Source: Domibacillus sp. PGB-M46
GTDB lineage: Bacteria; Bacillota; Bacilli; Bacillales; Domibacillaceae
Reading direction: 5' to 3'
Length of the DNA stretch: 64,000 bases
NCBI RefSeq assembly: GCF_022668875.1
Contig: NZ_JAKGCR010000009.1
Span: 1-64,000 of the forward strand
The notes below the pieces were generated by a model. It had not been told where the DNA came from. It did no database searches and saw nothing but the letters and a program-made list of their open reading frames with translations. Shown piece by piece: positions 27,497 to 36,817 of this stretch. The stretch's first letter is position 1, and each line of letters begins with the position of its first letter. Made by a program: the position numbers and the translations under genes.

Positions 27497-29410
27497 TTAT
27501 TCTTTTGAACCGTTGAGAATAGCGATGATTTCCTTCGCTGTTTGAGCGTTCACCAGTTTTTCGATATTCTCCATTTCCGAGCATGTTACGGCAATGCCGG
27601 ACAGAATTTCTAAATGTGTTCCATCCTTGCCCGCAATACCAAAAATCAAGCGGACCAGGTTGCCGTCAAAATCAACGCCTTGAGGAACCTGAATAACCGT
27701 GAATCCAGATTTTAACACTTCTTTTTTCGCTTCTTCTGTTCCATGAGGGATTGCTACATCATTGCCCATATAAGTAGATGTGATTTGGTCACGTTCAATC
27801 ATGGCTTCAATGTAGTTTTCTTTTACATACCCTGCTTTAAACAAAGCATTACCCGCAAAACGAATCGCTTCATCTTTTGTAGCAAAAGATTGATTTAAGA
27901 ACACATTTTCTTCTAACAATAAACCGTCTTCTGTTCGCCCATCCTCATTTTGTGGAACGTTATCTTCCGCATCTTCCACAATTTCTTCTATAGGGTCATG
28001 TCCGCCGTTTTGGAGACGGTCAATTAATTTTTCATACTCTGGGCTGGACAGAAAGTTGTCAACAGATACATGGTATGCATTCGGAAGTTTGTTTTGCGCC
28101 CGCGGCGTTAACTCTTCCTGTGTAATGACAATTTGTGCATCCGCTGGCAGGTTGCTGATCGATGTATTTGTTACTGAAACACTTAAGCCTGCTTCTTTTA
28201 CTTTTTTACGAAGAAGCGAAGCACCCATCGCACTTGAACCCATTCCTGCATCACAAGCAAAAACAATTTTGTTTACATCTTGCGGGAATTCTCCAGGATT
28301 TGAAGCAAATACATCGGCAACAGAGCTTTTCTTCCCTTTCATTTCTTGCATTTTTTTGGCTGCATCTTCAATGTTTTCTTCTGTCTGCTTGCTCGTTTTT
28401 AACACAAACGAAGCAACGACAAAGGACACTAATGCTGCGACAAGCACAGCGGCAAAGTTTGCAATAAACGCACCTGCATTATGCGGCGTTACAGCTGCAA
28501 TCGCAAGGATACTGCCCGGTGAAGCCGGCGCAAACAAACCGCCGCCTAAAAGAACCAGCGTGAACACACCACTCATGCCTCCAAGAATAACGGCTAAAAA
28601 CAGCAATGGACGCATTAAGATGTACGGGAAGTAAATTTCATGAATACCTCCGAGGAAATGAATAATTGCTGCTCCCGGAGCTGATTTTTTTGCAGTGCCT
28701 TTTCCGAAAATACAGTATGCAAGCAGAACGCCAAGTCCTGGTCCAGGATTGGATTCAAGCAAGAACAAAGCCGACTGGCCTGCTTGTTTTACTTGTTCAA
28801 CCCCAATTGGTGATAATACACCGTGGTTGATGGCGTTGTTTAAAAACAACACTTTTGCAGGTTCAATCAGGATACTTGTTAAAGGAAGCAATCCTGTTGC
28901 AACCAGCCAATCTACACCGTCTACCAGCCAGCCTGTTAAAGCTTTTACCGCTGGACCAACGGCCAGGAAAGCTAAAATCGCGAGCAGGCCGCCTAAAATT
29001 CCGGCAGAGAAGTTGTTTACAAGCATTTCAAAACCAGATTTTACTTTTCCTTCAATCCATTGGTCAAATTTCTTAATCACATATCCGCCAAGCGGACCCA
29101 TTGCCATCGCACCGAGGAACATCGGAATGTCTGTACCGACAATAACCCCCATGGTCGCAATAGCGCCGACAACCGCCCCGCGCTGGTCATGAACAAGCTT
29201 CCCTCCTGTATACCCGATTAAAAGCGGGAGGAGATACGTAACCATCGGGCTGACCATTTTGGCAAGGCTTTCATTTGGAAAGAACCCGCTAGGAATAAAA
29301 AGCGCCGTGATCAAGCCCCAGGCAATAAAAGCAGAAATGTTCGGCATAACCATTGAACTTAAAAAGTTACCGAACTTTTGAACAGCGACTTTTATATTAG
29401 ATTGAGCCAT
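27497..29410 (-). CDS. mtlA: PTS mannitol transporter EIICBA
   Basis: Takes up mannitol and phosphorylates it on entry. 637 residues: EIIC membrane domain (1-340) with GGIHEIYFPYIL near 254; EIIB (378-470) with Cys386 in VFACDAGMGSSAMG; EIIA (500-637) with His556 in AIPHGTEE. B. subtilis has EIICB and a separate EIIA (mtlF), so this is the fused form. First gene of the mannitol operon; 81 bp separate it from mtlR. A palindromic operator lies 85 bp upstream. Confidence 0.96.
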   Translation of the reverse strand: MAQSNIKVAVQKFGNFLSSMVMPNISAFIAWGLITALFIPSGFFPNESLAKMVSPMVTYLLPLLIGYTGGKLVHDQRGAVVGAIATMGVIVGTDIPMFLGAMAMGPLGGYVIKKFDQWIEGKVKSGFEMLVNNFSAGILGGLLAILAFLAVGPAVKALTGWLVDGVDWLVATGLLPLTSILIEPAKVLFLNNAINHGVLSPIGVEQVKQAGQSALFLLESNPGPGLGVLLAYCIFGKGTAKKSAPGAAIIHFLGGIHEIYFPYILMRPLLFLAVILGGMSGVFTLVLLGGGLFAPASPGSILAIAAVTPHNAGAFIANFAAVLVAALVSFVVASFVLKTSKQTEENIEDAAKKMQEMKGKKSSVADVFASNPGEFPQDVNKIVFACDAGMGSSAMGASLLRKKVKEAGLSVSVTNTSISNLPADAQIVITQEELTPRAQNKLPNAYHVSVDNFLSSPEYEKLIDRLQNGGHDPIEEIVEDAEDNVPQNEDGRTEDGLLLEENVFLNQSFATKDEAIRFAGNALFKAGYVKENYIEAMIERDQITSTYMGNDVAIPHGTEEAKKEVLKSGFTVIQVPQGVDFDGNLVRLIFGIAGKDGTHLEILSGIAVTCSEMENIEKLVNAQTAKEIIAILNGSKE

Positions 29411-29494
29411 TTATTTTTCTTCCTTTCAAATGTTAATAACATACTTCCATCTTAAAGTACGTTTTTTCTTCATTCAATAAAGAAGAAAACTACC

Positions 29495-29517
29495 TTTGTC
29501 GTCACACAATCGACAAA
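29495..29517. promoter_or_regulatory. probable MtlR operator
   Basis: TTTGTCG (29495-29501) and CGACAAA (29511-29517) form an inverted repeat about 90 bp upstream of mtlA, with a central TCACACAAT. The TTGTC half and TGTG core resemble described MtlR sites. Assignment is by position. Confidence 0.5.
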
Positions 29518-29640
29518 ATTAGCGTTTTGTCCGCTGTTTACCGTTTTGTTTTGTGCCAATCACCTCACAACGTGTTTAAGTTAAGATAAAGACAGCCGAT
29601 ATTCCGGCCGTTATAGACCTTTAGCCTTTACTTTTAAAGG

Positions 29641-30957
29641 TTAAACTGCGGTCTCTGGATGTCCGCTCTTTCTTTTCCGCAAATGAAAAACCACTCTCAT
29701 TACAACAAGCAGCCCGACCAATTCACCGAGTGAAGCAGCAATCGCACCGGCACTGCCGTTTAAATGCGGCACAAACTGAACGAGTAAAAAGCTGCTGACG
29801 GTTACAGCGGCTAAATTATACACCTGTGGGGCGACCATACTTTTTGTGTTTTTATGCAGCATAAGAATGCCCCCAAAAAAATCCACCCAGGGAAAAAGGA
29901 ATGTTTTTAAAATAAAAAATTGCAGGACCGCCAGAGAAGACTCCGCCAGGGCCAGGTTTGTGCCCATCACATTCATCATAAACCAGATGCCTGCCGGACT
30001 GTAGCAAAGGAAAGCCAGAAGCAAAGAAGGCACAATGCTGAACACAATGACACATTGGATAACAGACCGCCTGTTTTCTTTGAAAAACTGCAAGACGATT
30101 TGGTGGGTATACATAAAAAAACTAAGCACTAAATTTGTAATACTGAGAGCCATCGCAAAAGAAGCCATGCCTGTCTGGGCATCTTTAATATTACCAAGAA
30201 AAGCATAAATAACCGGAATGATCACTGTTTGAAAAGACAAGTAAAAAACAAGCGGCGTGTAAAATGCGTAAATGTCTCGTTTTTCTACAGCCGGCTCCTT
30301 CCTTTTCATTTCTTTTTTGACAATTCGATGGCCCCGCCAAACGCTAATGATGCACTCAATCGCCATACCGGTTAAAAAAATAATGGCTCCTACAATGCTG
30401 TGGTTCACATGGCCGGACCAAACAAAGTAATAAGCCACTAAAAACATGCCAAAAAGCCGGACCACGACGCCAATTGTCACCCATTTTGTTTCGAAATGAT
30501 TAATGATAATTCCTTGATACAAACAGCGGAGGCCGGAAAAGAAAATCACAAAGGTAATGACCCTGAATGTAGACGTGACAGATGCCAGCATCGTTTCATC
30601 CGTATTAAACAAATGAATAAATGTAAAATGGCCGAGCGGCGTGTAGCCAATCAAAGCGCACACGACAAAAATCAAAAGCGAAACTTGTACAAACACGCTG
30701 CTTAAAAGCCGGAAAGAAGCTTCATTCTTCACAAGAGCAGAACAGGTCTGGCGAAATACCAGGACAGGCCGTTCTATAATTCCAAATAATGAAAGAGCGA
30801 TGGCATAGCTGGCAATAACCACTTCGGCGTGATCTGCCCTGCTTAATGTCCCATTAATGATCAAATGGGTAATAGCCGTTAAGCTGGCCGAAAAACCGAG
30901 CGGAATAAAAAAAATAAGCATATTTGTAAAGGAATACGGACTGACGGATTTTTCCAT
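29641..30957 (-). CDS. MATE/flippase-like multidrug or lipid transporter
   Basis: 438 residues from ATG 30957, 8 nt after AAAGGAG (an upstream in-frame start at 31011 has none). Twelve or so membrane segments across the whole length and no soluble domain fit the MATE/polysaccharide flippase fold. The N-terminal FIPLGFSASLTAITHLIING resembles the first helix and following loop of MATE proteins. Substrate unknown. It sits alone between the mannitol operon and cdaS. Confidence 0.75.
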   Translation of the reverse strand: MEKSVSPYSFTNMLIFFIPLGFSASLTAITHLIINGTLSRADHAEVVIASYAIALSLFGIIERPVLVFRQTCSALVKNEASFRLLSSVFVQVSLLIFVVCALIGYTPLGHFTFIHLFNTDETMLASVTSTFRVITFVIFFSGLRCLYQGIIINHFETKWVTIGVVVRLFGMFLVAYYFVWSGHVNHSIVGAIIFLTGMAIECIISVWRGHRIVKKEMKRKEPAVEKRDIYAFYTPLVFYLSFQTVIIPVIYAFLGNIKDAQTGMASFAMALSITNLVLSFFMYTHQIVLQFFKENRRSVIQCVIVFSIVPSLLLAFLCYSPAGIWFMMNVMGTNLALAESSLAVLQFFILKTFLFPWVDFFGGILMLHKNTKSMVAPQVYNLAAVTVSSFLLVQFVPHLNGSAGAIAASLGELVGLLVVMRVVFHLRKRKSGHPETAV

Positions 30958-31011
30958 AGATAAACTCTCCTTTTTCGTTACTATCTCAGCTTTCGTTTTA
31001 CAATCCTTCAC

Positions 31012-31350
31012 CCAAATGTTAACGTTAACATTTTCGGCAGCACTTCTTGGCTAACCTGCTATGTCAGCATACTTTTCGACATATCATACTAATAACAGTT
31101 TTAACGTACCGCCCCTTTTTGTTTACGCTTACATTTATCAAGAAAATAAATAAGAATAGACTTACCTTTCCCCAAAATACTGATCTTTTCCACTATTTGA
31201 ATGGGTAAGATTATATCATTCCAGGCATCATTAAACAATTTGAATGCTTACAGCTGTTTAAAGCGAAATCCGTTCTTTTCGTTAAAAACCCGCTCATTCC
31301 ATTTAAGAAAAACGAAAATGGTTACATAACTTTCACATAAACCCGCAGAA
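31012..31350. other. gene-free stretch upstream of cdaS
   Basis: No ORF supported. The right end leads into the cdaS promoter. AT-rich, no strong hairpin. Confidence 0.4.
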
Positions 31351-31381
31351 TAAATAAAAAACCCGTTCTTTATACATACTC
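31351..31381 (+). promoter_or_regulatory. possible sigma-G promoter of cdaS
   Basis: TAAATAA (31351-31357), 17-bp spacer, CATACTC (31375-31381), close to the sigma-G pattern (TGAATA, CATACTA). B. subtilis cdaS is made in the forespore, so this fits. Confidence 0.45.
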
Positions 31382-31428
31382 TTTGCACCCGCTGGCACGT
31401 CCGACGACTTGAAATGAGGTGGATGACC

Positions 31429-32052
31429 ATGAAAAAAAGCGATTGTGACTTTTCTCCATTAAAATTGAATTTAATCCAGCAGCTTGAAGAAATTGTTTTT
31501 CATATGAAGGAAGGTATCGAGACCTTAAAAGCGGACGATGGGTGTGCTTTAAGCAAACTTGAAGCCATTAAAGACCAATTTGAAACGGTAGAGAGAATGG
31601 CAGCTTCTTTTTATTTAAATTGTTACCTGTCTCCTTTTACAGATAAGTATCTGGATATCTCCACCTGCATTCAGCACCTGTCTAATCAGCGGCATGGAGC
31701 GCTAATCGTGATTGAGCGTAAAGACGCGGTGGACCCTTTTATTCACACCGGAACGCTCATGCAGGCAGCCCTGACTCATTCATTGCTTGAATCTATTTTC
31801 TATCCTGGCAACCCACTTCATGATGGAGCGGTGGTGATTCGTGAGAATCAAATTTTTTCAGCGGCGAATACCCTGCCCCTATCCGCGCAAAACTGGTCCG
31901 GTAAAAAGTTAGGCACGCGGCACCGTGCAGCGATTGGACTAACAGAAAGATGCGACGCACTTGTACTTGTGGTGTCTGAGGAAACAGGCAAGGTATCGTT
32001 CGCCGTGGATGGAAAACTTCATCCAATTATGACAACCAGTTCTCCTTTGTAA
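31429..32052 (+). CDS. cdaS: sporulation-type diadenylate cyclase CdaS
   Basis: Makes cyclic di-AMP from two ATP. 207 residues from ATG 31429 (GAGGTGG before it), the length of B. subtilis CdaS. The N-terminal ~60 residues are helical, the auto-inhibitory part of CdaS. The DAC domain follows, with DGA at 132-134 (LHDGAVVI) and RHR at 164-166 (GTRHRAA), both catalytic motifs. No membrane segment, unlike CdaA. In B. subtilis this enzyme acts in germinating spores. Convergent with fabH, sharing the hairpin at 32060. Confidence 0.93.
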   Translation: MKKSDCDFSPLKLNLIQQLEEIVFHMKEGIETLKADDGCALSKLEAIKDQFETVERMAASFYLNCYLSPFTDKYLDISTCIQHLSNQRHGALIVIERKDAVDPFIHTGTLMQAALTHSLLESIFYPGNPLHDGAVVIRENQIFSAANTLPLSAQNWSGKKLGTRHRAAIGLTERCDALVLVVSEETGKVSFAVDGKLHPIMTTSSPL

Positions 32053-32059
32053 AAGGAAA

Positions 32060-32080
32060 AGCCTGCTTAGTAAGCAGGCT
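32060..32080 (-). terminator. terminator at the fabH 3' end
   Basis: Stem AGCCTGCTT / AAGCAGGCT with an AGT loop; on the minus strand followed by TTTTCCTTTT. The fabH stop codon (32067-32069) lies within it. It may also stop cdaS transcripts. Confidence 0.75.
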
Positions 32081-33065
32081 CTTCTACGTTCCATTTCACA
32101 ATAAGGCCTAGATGAGTAAGCCCTCCTCCAAATCCATAGAGCAGCAATGTGTCTCCAGCTTTCACTTTTGCTTCTTCCACTCCCTCGTTTAAAGCGAGCG
32201 GGATAGATGCAGCCGATGTATTCCCAAAGAGTTTCATGCTCGTTAATGTTTTTCCGAGCGGAAATCCTGATTTTTGGCAAATCGATTCTATCATGCGCAT
32301 ATTCGCACTGTGCGGGATAAACCAGTCGATATCCTCTGCACGGACATTTGATTTTCTTAGCAGTTCTTCCATGCCTTCGGGAAGCGTGCGGGTAGCCCAC
32401 TTGTACACTTCCCGGCCGTTTTGAACCATTTTGCCGGTTGTATTCAGCGCTTTTCCATGGATAGAACCTGCGAGCGCAGTCCGGTACAAATGGCCGCCGC
32501 CTTCTCCCATTGTACCCATGTGCACACCCCAAAAGCTTGGCTGATCCGGATCATACTCTACAAGTAAAGCACTGGCCCCGTCTCCAAACAGTATACAGGT
32601 CGTTCTATCGGTGAAGTCTGTTACTTTGGACAATGTTTCCGTCGCTATAACCAATATTTTTTTATGCACGCCGGATGTAACCATTGTATTAGCTAAATGC
32701 AGGGCATAAGTAAAACCGGCACAAACGGCATTAATATCAAAAGCACCCGTTGCCGGAATGTGAAAGTGGTGCTGCACCTGGGAGGCAACACTTGGAAAAG
32801 CGTGATCCGCAGTTGAAGTTGCTACAATAATACCGTCAATGTCATGCAGCTCTTTTTTGTATCTTTCTACGAGGTTTTCAACAGCACGAAAAGCAAGGTG
32901 GGAAGCATATTCGTCTTTTCCAGCTATTCGTCTTTCTTTTATTCCGGTCCGCTGAAAAATCCATTCATCACTCGTCTCCACCATTTTTTCAAGATCATCA
33001 TTGGTTAATTTTTCCTCAGGGACATACACACCGAGGGCCGTTATACGTGCTTTAGATCCATTCAT
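32067..33065 (-). CDS. fabH: beta-ketoacyl-ACP synthase III
   Basis: Starts fatty acid synthesis by condensing acyl-CoA with malonyl-ACP. 332 residues with the catalytic triad: Cys115 (INAVCAGFTYAL), His252 (IPHSANMRMIE) and Asn282 (FGNTSAASIPLAL). Standing alone away from fabF, it is likely the second, FabHB-type copy. An inverted repeat lies over its promoter region. The ATG at 33065 is preceded by GAGGTG. Confidence 0.93.
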   Translation of the reverse strand: MNGSKARITALGVYVPEEKLTNDDLEKMVETSDEWIFQRTGIKERRIAGKDEYASHLAFRAVENLVERYKKELHDIDGIIVATSTADHAFPSVASQVQHHFHIPATGAFDINAVCAGFTYALHLANTMVTSGVHKKILVIATETLSKVTDFTDRTTCILFGDGASALLVEYDPDQPSFWGVHMGTMGEGGGHLYRTALAGSIHGKALNTTGKMVQNGREVYKWATRTLPEGMEELLRKSNVRAEDIDWFIPHSANMRMIESICQKSGFPLGKTLTSMKLFGNTSAASIPLALNEGVEEAKVKAGDTLLLYGFGGGLTHLGLIVKWNVEEPAY

Positions 33066-33102
33066 CTTTTTGCACCTCGTTTACTTTTATATACGCCTAT
33101 TA

Positions 33103-33130
33103 TAACACCTAATTATAGCACCTGGTGTTA
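33103..33130 (-). promoter_or_regulatory. inverted repeat in the fabH promoter
   Basis: TAACACC (33103-33109) and GGTGTTA (33124-33130) are perfect inverted arms 14 bp apart. On the minus strand two TATAAT boxes lie in or beside it. It looks like an operator; no known lipid regulator site (FapR) matches. Confidence 0.45.
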
Positions 33131-33192
33131 AATTAAAGAGAAATTCTAAAGTAAGTGAGGCAGCTTTAAACTAATTAGAAATAAAAGGAGCT

Positions 33193-33734
33193 TCATGGAT
33201 ATACCGCTCCCCTTCCAGCTGGCTGACAATTCTCACGCTCTTTCACAAATGGAAGCCGGACAAGTATCCAATGGAGCTCTTTCGTTAGGAAAAGCCGATC
33301 TGCCCCTTTTTCCTTATCTTGGAGCATCTCAGCATACACTGCCTTAAACAGTTTAGCGCCAGCTTTATTGAGCAGGCTTTTTTGTCATTTCTTAATGTTA
33401 GCGAACCGCCTGTTACGCCTATGTACCGATTGATTTGAAGCTTACTCATGATCGGAAGAATTTGTTTTGTTAAATTGCTGTACAACGATACTGCCTTCGG
33501 CGGCTGACCAAATGTACTGATGACTGCCTGACAGTCTTTTAACAGCGTTTTGATTATATCCCTTTTTTTCCACGGTTCCTTCCAATACGTCGATACTACT
33601 GTTTTGCTCATTTGTTTTCCGGGGATTTCTCACAAGTATACGGACGCTGTAGCCATGTCTCACAGCCTCACCTGCTATATGCCGCTTACTATTCCAGTTC
33701 CGCCGATCAGCGCTATTGTACCTCTTTGACTCAT
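33193..33734 (-). pseudogene. broken NAD(P)-binding (NmrA/SDR-like) gene
   Basis: From ATG 33734 the minus strand reads MSQRGTIALIGGTGIVS, a Rossmann start. It then changes frame to VRHGYSVRILVRNPRKTNEQ, changes again to CQAVISTFGQPPKAVS and RYIGVTGGS, and ends in WILVRLPFVKERENCQPAG. At least three frameshifts break it. Live relatives are NAD(P)-dependent sugar-epimerase or reductase-like proteins. Confidence 0.65.
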
Positions 33735-33789
33735 ATTTATGCTTCCATCTCTAATCTCAGAGCCTATTTTTTCTAGAAAACAAGGTTAC

Positions 33790-33948
33790 TTATCTCTTTG
33801 GATAAGAAAGCAGCGCAATGGCTTCTTTTAACAGCGTAATATCGCTTACTATTTGTTCTTTTATTCGTTTATCCTGACAGCGTTCATAATCGCTCGTTAA
33901 GCGAGACATTTCTTGAATAAACATGAACCAATCGCTGTTTGTACTCAT
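33790..33948 (-). CDS. small helical protein, hypothetical
   Basis: 52 residues (MSTNSDWFMFIQEMSRLTSD through LLKEAIALLSYPKR). Amphipathic helical pattern, no motif. The ribosome site is poor. It lies upstream of the broken NmrA-like gene on the same strand. Confidence 0.35.
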   Translation of the reverse strand: MSTNSDWFMFIQEMSRLTSDYERCQDKRIKEQIVSDITLLKEAIALLSYPKR

Positions 33949-34146
33949 GGCGATGGTACCGTCCATTTCTGCAGCCCGGCTATCATGATTCTGTTGAATT
34001 TTAGATCCGTAGCTTTGCGTCCTAACCTTTCGATTAGTTTGCCTTTAATTATTTATAAATATATTTTATCCAAATCCCCCCCAAAAAACAGCAAAATCTT
34101 TAATCTTTTAAGATAGTTTCTCCTTGTACATTTATGCTATTTTAAG

Positions 34147-34281
34147 CTAGTATTGCTGTTGTTTTTCTTTCAAAAAATCAAGCAGCTGTTTGTCCAGTCC
34201 ATACTCAAGCTGCGCCTTCATAAAAATGAAATTGGAGAAGGGGTATTTCCCGAGGTAATGATCGAATGGTAAAAATGATTG
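34147..34281 (-). pseudogene. fragment of an unknown gene
   Basis: The minus strand from 34281 reads QSFLPFDHYLGKYPFSNFIF and MKAQLEYGLDKQLLDFLKEK to TAG 34147. It looks like a real C-terminal piece, but the frame closes directly upstream. Confidence 0.3.
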
Positions 34282-34512
34282 CAACAGGCATCACCAAAAA
34301 GCAGCGGCCCTCCCCCTCCGAAACAAACACCTGTCTTCCTTTTATCCGCTTACACAGAGGAAAATAAGTATTTAAAGTACACAAAAGCACAAAACAAAAG
34401 TTATCAAGCATTTGCCCGGCTGCTTCATCTTGATTACGGCCTTCAATCTAATCAGAACGGAACATCGTTTTATTTAAAAAGCCAGGAAGCCCTGCCGACA
34501 AAAGAAGAATGA
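34279..34512 (+). CDS. possible small ORF or gene fragment
   Basis: 78 codons; the part from about 34320 (FLLSAYTEENKYLKYTKAQN to FYLKSQEALPTKEE) is protein-like, hydrophilic and helical. The proposed TTG start has no ribosome site. It may be a truncated gene. Confidence 0.3.
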   Translation: MQQASPKSSGPPPPKQTPVFLLSAYTEENKYLKYTKAQNKSYQAFARLLHLDYGLQSNQNGTSFYLKSQEALPTKEE

Positions 34513-34757
34513 AAGAAATGAAAGATTACCTCTTTCGTTCTTCCATACAGTGCTAACAAAGTTGTTCTGCCCTATTTCGAGCTTATAAAAGAGATACCGC
34601 TTTATACCCCGGTATATCTTTTTACGGTTCTTGAGTTTCTGTATGATACTGTTATTTCCCTTCTTTAAAAACAACGGGGCTGTACTAATTCTTTTCGCCA
34701 TACATACATATACGATGGACAGAGCGCCTTTATTTTCAACTGAAAAAGGAGAAAGTT

Positions 34758-35762
34758 ATGATTCCATCCATTCGTCTTCATCCATTCACGATCACACTGT
34801 CTTTCACCCTTCTTTGTACGGCATTATTTGTATTCTTTCAGCCTTTCTTCAAAAAAGAAGATCTCTCTTCGTCTTTTCCTTCTTCACTTCTACAGCTGAA
34901 TACGATTTTTTTAAGTATCCTGATAGAAGCGATTCCGTTTGTTTTAATAGGTGTGTTCATTGCTGGTTTTATACAGATATTTATTCGTGAAGAACAAATC
35001 AAAAAGTGGATGCCGAAAAACCGGTTTACAGCCGTTTTGGCCAGCTGCCTTATCGGTGCCTGCTTTCCAGCTTGTGAATGCGGCATCGTACCGATCGTCC
35101 GGAGGCTGGTGGCCAAAGGAGTGCCCATACACGCTGGAGTGGGGTTTCTCCTGACGGGACCGCTCATTAATCCGATCGTTCTTTTTTCAACTTATATGGC
35201 TTTCGGGCAGGATATGAAGATGGCTGGCCTGCGAATGGGAGTGGGCTTTATCGCAGCAGTTCTCATTTCTTTGCTGATCGGCCTTTTTTTCAAGCACAAT
35301 CAGCTGAAGGAGCAGCCTGTAGAACAAGAAGCTTCAGCCATACCGTCTAAAATCGCCTTTGGTGTGCGCTTATGGGGCATGCTGACTCATTCAATTGATG
35401 AGTTTTTCGACATGGGGAAATACCTTGTGATTGGAGCTTTTCTTGCCGCGTTTGTTCAAACGTATGTCTCAGCGCAGTCTCTCCTCCAGACGGGAGGCGA
35501 AAAAATCCCCGCCGCTCTTGTGATGATGGGGCTTGCTTATGTTCTTTCCCTTTGCTCAGAAGCAGATGCATTCATTGGCGCTTCTTTTCGCCATTTGTTT
35601 CCTCCCTCTTCTATTTTGGCTTTTTTAATTTATGGCCCCATGATCGATTTAAAAAATACCTTCATGCTTCTCAGTGTATTTCGGATCACCTTTGTTCTTA
35701 GTTTACTCGTTTTGATCACGGTCATTGTTTTTTTCTGTACAAACTTTTTACCTTTTCTATAA
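34758..35762 (+). CDS. ycgR: permease of the UPF0718/YcgR family
   Basis: 334 residues with eight or so membrane segments. Hallmarks are CLIGACFPACECGIVPIVRR (about 97-116) with closely set cysteines, and AYVLSLCSEADAFIGASFRH (about 258). In B. subtilis YcgR is encoded with YcgQ, as here. Cysteines in the membrane suggest handling of a metal or small oxidised ligand; the substrate is not established. AAAGGAG precedes the ATG. 14 bp separate it from the next gene. Confidence 0.88.
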   Translation: MIPSIRLHPFTITLSFTLLCTALFVFFQPFFKKEDLSSSFPSSLLQLNTIFLSILIEAIPFVLIGVFIAGFIQIFIREEQIKKWMPKNRFTAVLASCLIGACFPACECGIVPIVRRLVAKGVPIHAGVGFLLTGPLINPIVLFSTYMAFGQDMKMAGLRMGVGFIAAVLISLLIGLFFKHNQLKEQPVEQEASAIPSKIAFGVRLWGMLTHSIDEFFDMGKYLVIGAFLAAFVQTYVSAQSLLQTGGEKIPAALVMMGLAYVLSLCSEADAFIGASFRHLFPPSSILAFLIYGPMIDLKNTFMLLSVFRITFVLSLLVLITVIVFFCTNFLPFL

Positions 35763-35776
35763 AGGAGGCGGCTTTT

Positions 35777-36640
35777 ATGGTATTTCAACCCCATCAAGTA
35801 TTCAAGGCTCTCGCTTTAACGGCTTTCTCTCTTTTTTTCCTGAATCTTCACACAAGCGGAACCATCTCAAAATATGTAAATCCTGACTATGCGTGGCTTA
35901 GTTTATGTGCCGCTTATCTTTTTTTCTTTCTTGTTTTCATTCAATTTTTTCGCCTGTGGAGCCCTAAAAATAAGCACAGCCCGTCCTGCCAGCATGACTG
36001 CCATCATCATTCCAGGCGGAAATATATCTCTTATTCTGTTTTAACTTTTCCCTTGGTGACAGGCTTTCTATTGCCGCCCCAAACATTGAATGCAACAATC
36101 GCGGCCCAAAAAGGAGCCGGTTTGCTTTTGCAAACAGAAAATAAAAGCCTTCCGTCGGAACACGAAGAAATAGCCGTGGCCCGAAGAGAAGTACAGCAGG
36201 CAGAATTCGACCAAAGGATCAATGCTCTTGAACGCAGCCGTGTGATTCACCTGACCGACGGGGTGTTTGAGCCTTACTATGGGCAAATAAATGCAGATCC
36301 CCAAAAGTACAATGGTCGTACGCTCAAAATGACGGGCTTTGTTTTCAAAGAAAAGAGCCTTCAAACCAATCAGCTTATTTTATCGCGCTTTTTGATTACA
36401 CACTGCGTAGCGGATGCCAGCCTGATCGGCTTTCTAGCAGAATTCGATAGAGCTGTGCACTTGAAACAGGATATGTGGATTGAAATAGAAGGAACCTTAG
36501 CTGTCACCTCCTATAAAGGAATTTCCATCCCTGTCGTCAACATCACTTCATGGAAAGAGATTGCCGAGCCTAAAGAGCCCTATGTATATCCGCTTTACAT
36601 TAAACTTGCCTTCACGCATCATAATGCCTCTTTCTCTTAG
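35777..36640 (+). CDS. ycgQ: TIGR03943/YcgQ family membrane protein
   Basis: 287 residues. Two membrane helices at the N-terminus (about 10-28 and 40-58), a histidine- and cysteine-rich loop (SCQHDCHHHSRRK, about 71-83), a third membrane segment (about 90-110), then a large outside domain (150-287) with DGVFEPYYGQINADP and FLITHCVADASLIGFL. The His/Cys loop suggests metal binding. It starts at an AAAGGAGG site right after ycgR, and the two proteins probably form one membrane complex. Confidence 0.87.
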   Translation: MVFQPHQVFKALALTAFSLFFLNLHTSGTISKYVNPDYAWLSLCAAYLFFFLVFIQFFRLWSPKNKHSPSCQHDCHHHSRRKYISYSVLTFPLVTGFLLPPQTLNATIAAQKGAGLLLQTENKSLPSEHEEIAVARREVQQAEFDQRINALERSRVIHLTDGVFEPYYGQINADPQKYNGRTLKMTGFVFKEKSLQTNQLILSRFLITHCVADASLIGFLAEFDRAVHLKQDMWIEIEGTLAVTSYKGISIPVVNITSWKEIAEPKEPYVYPLYIKLAFTHHNASFS

Positions 36641-36817
36641 AAAAACAGCCGCCATCCGAAGGCATTTCTTTTGCTTCTTCCTATGTATATTTTATGTACG
36701 AAGAATAATTTGCCCTTTTTATGAATAAACTAACACCAAAGTGGAAAGACTCTTCATATCTATCGCCAGTCAGTTAGATTTTACTATAACTATGAAAACG
36801 AAATGGAGTGACTTACA

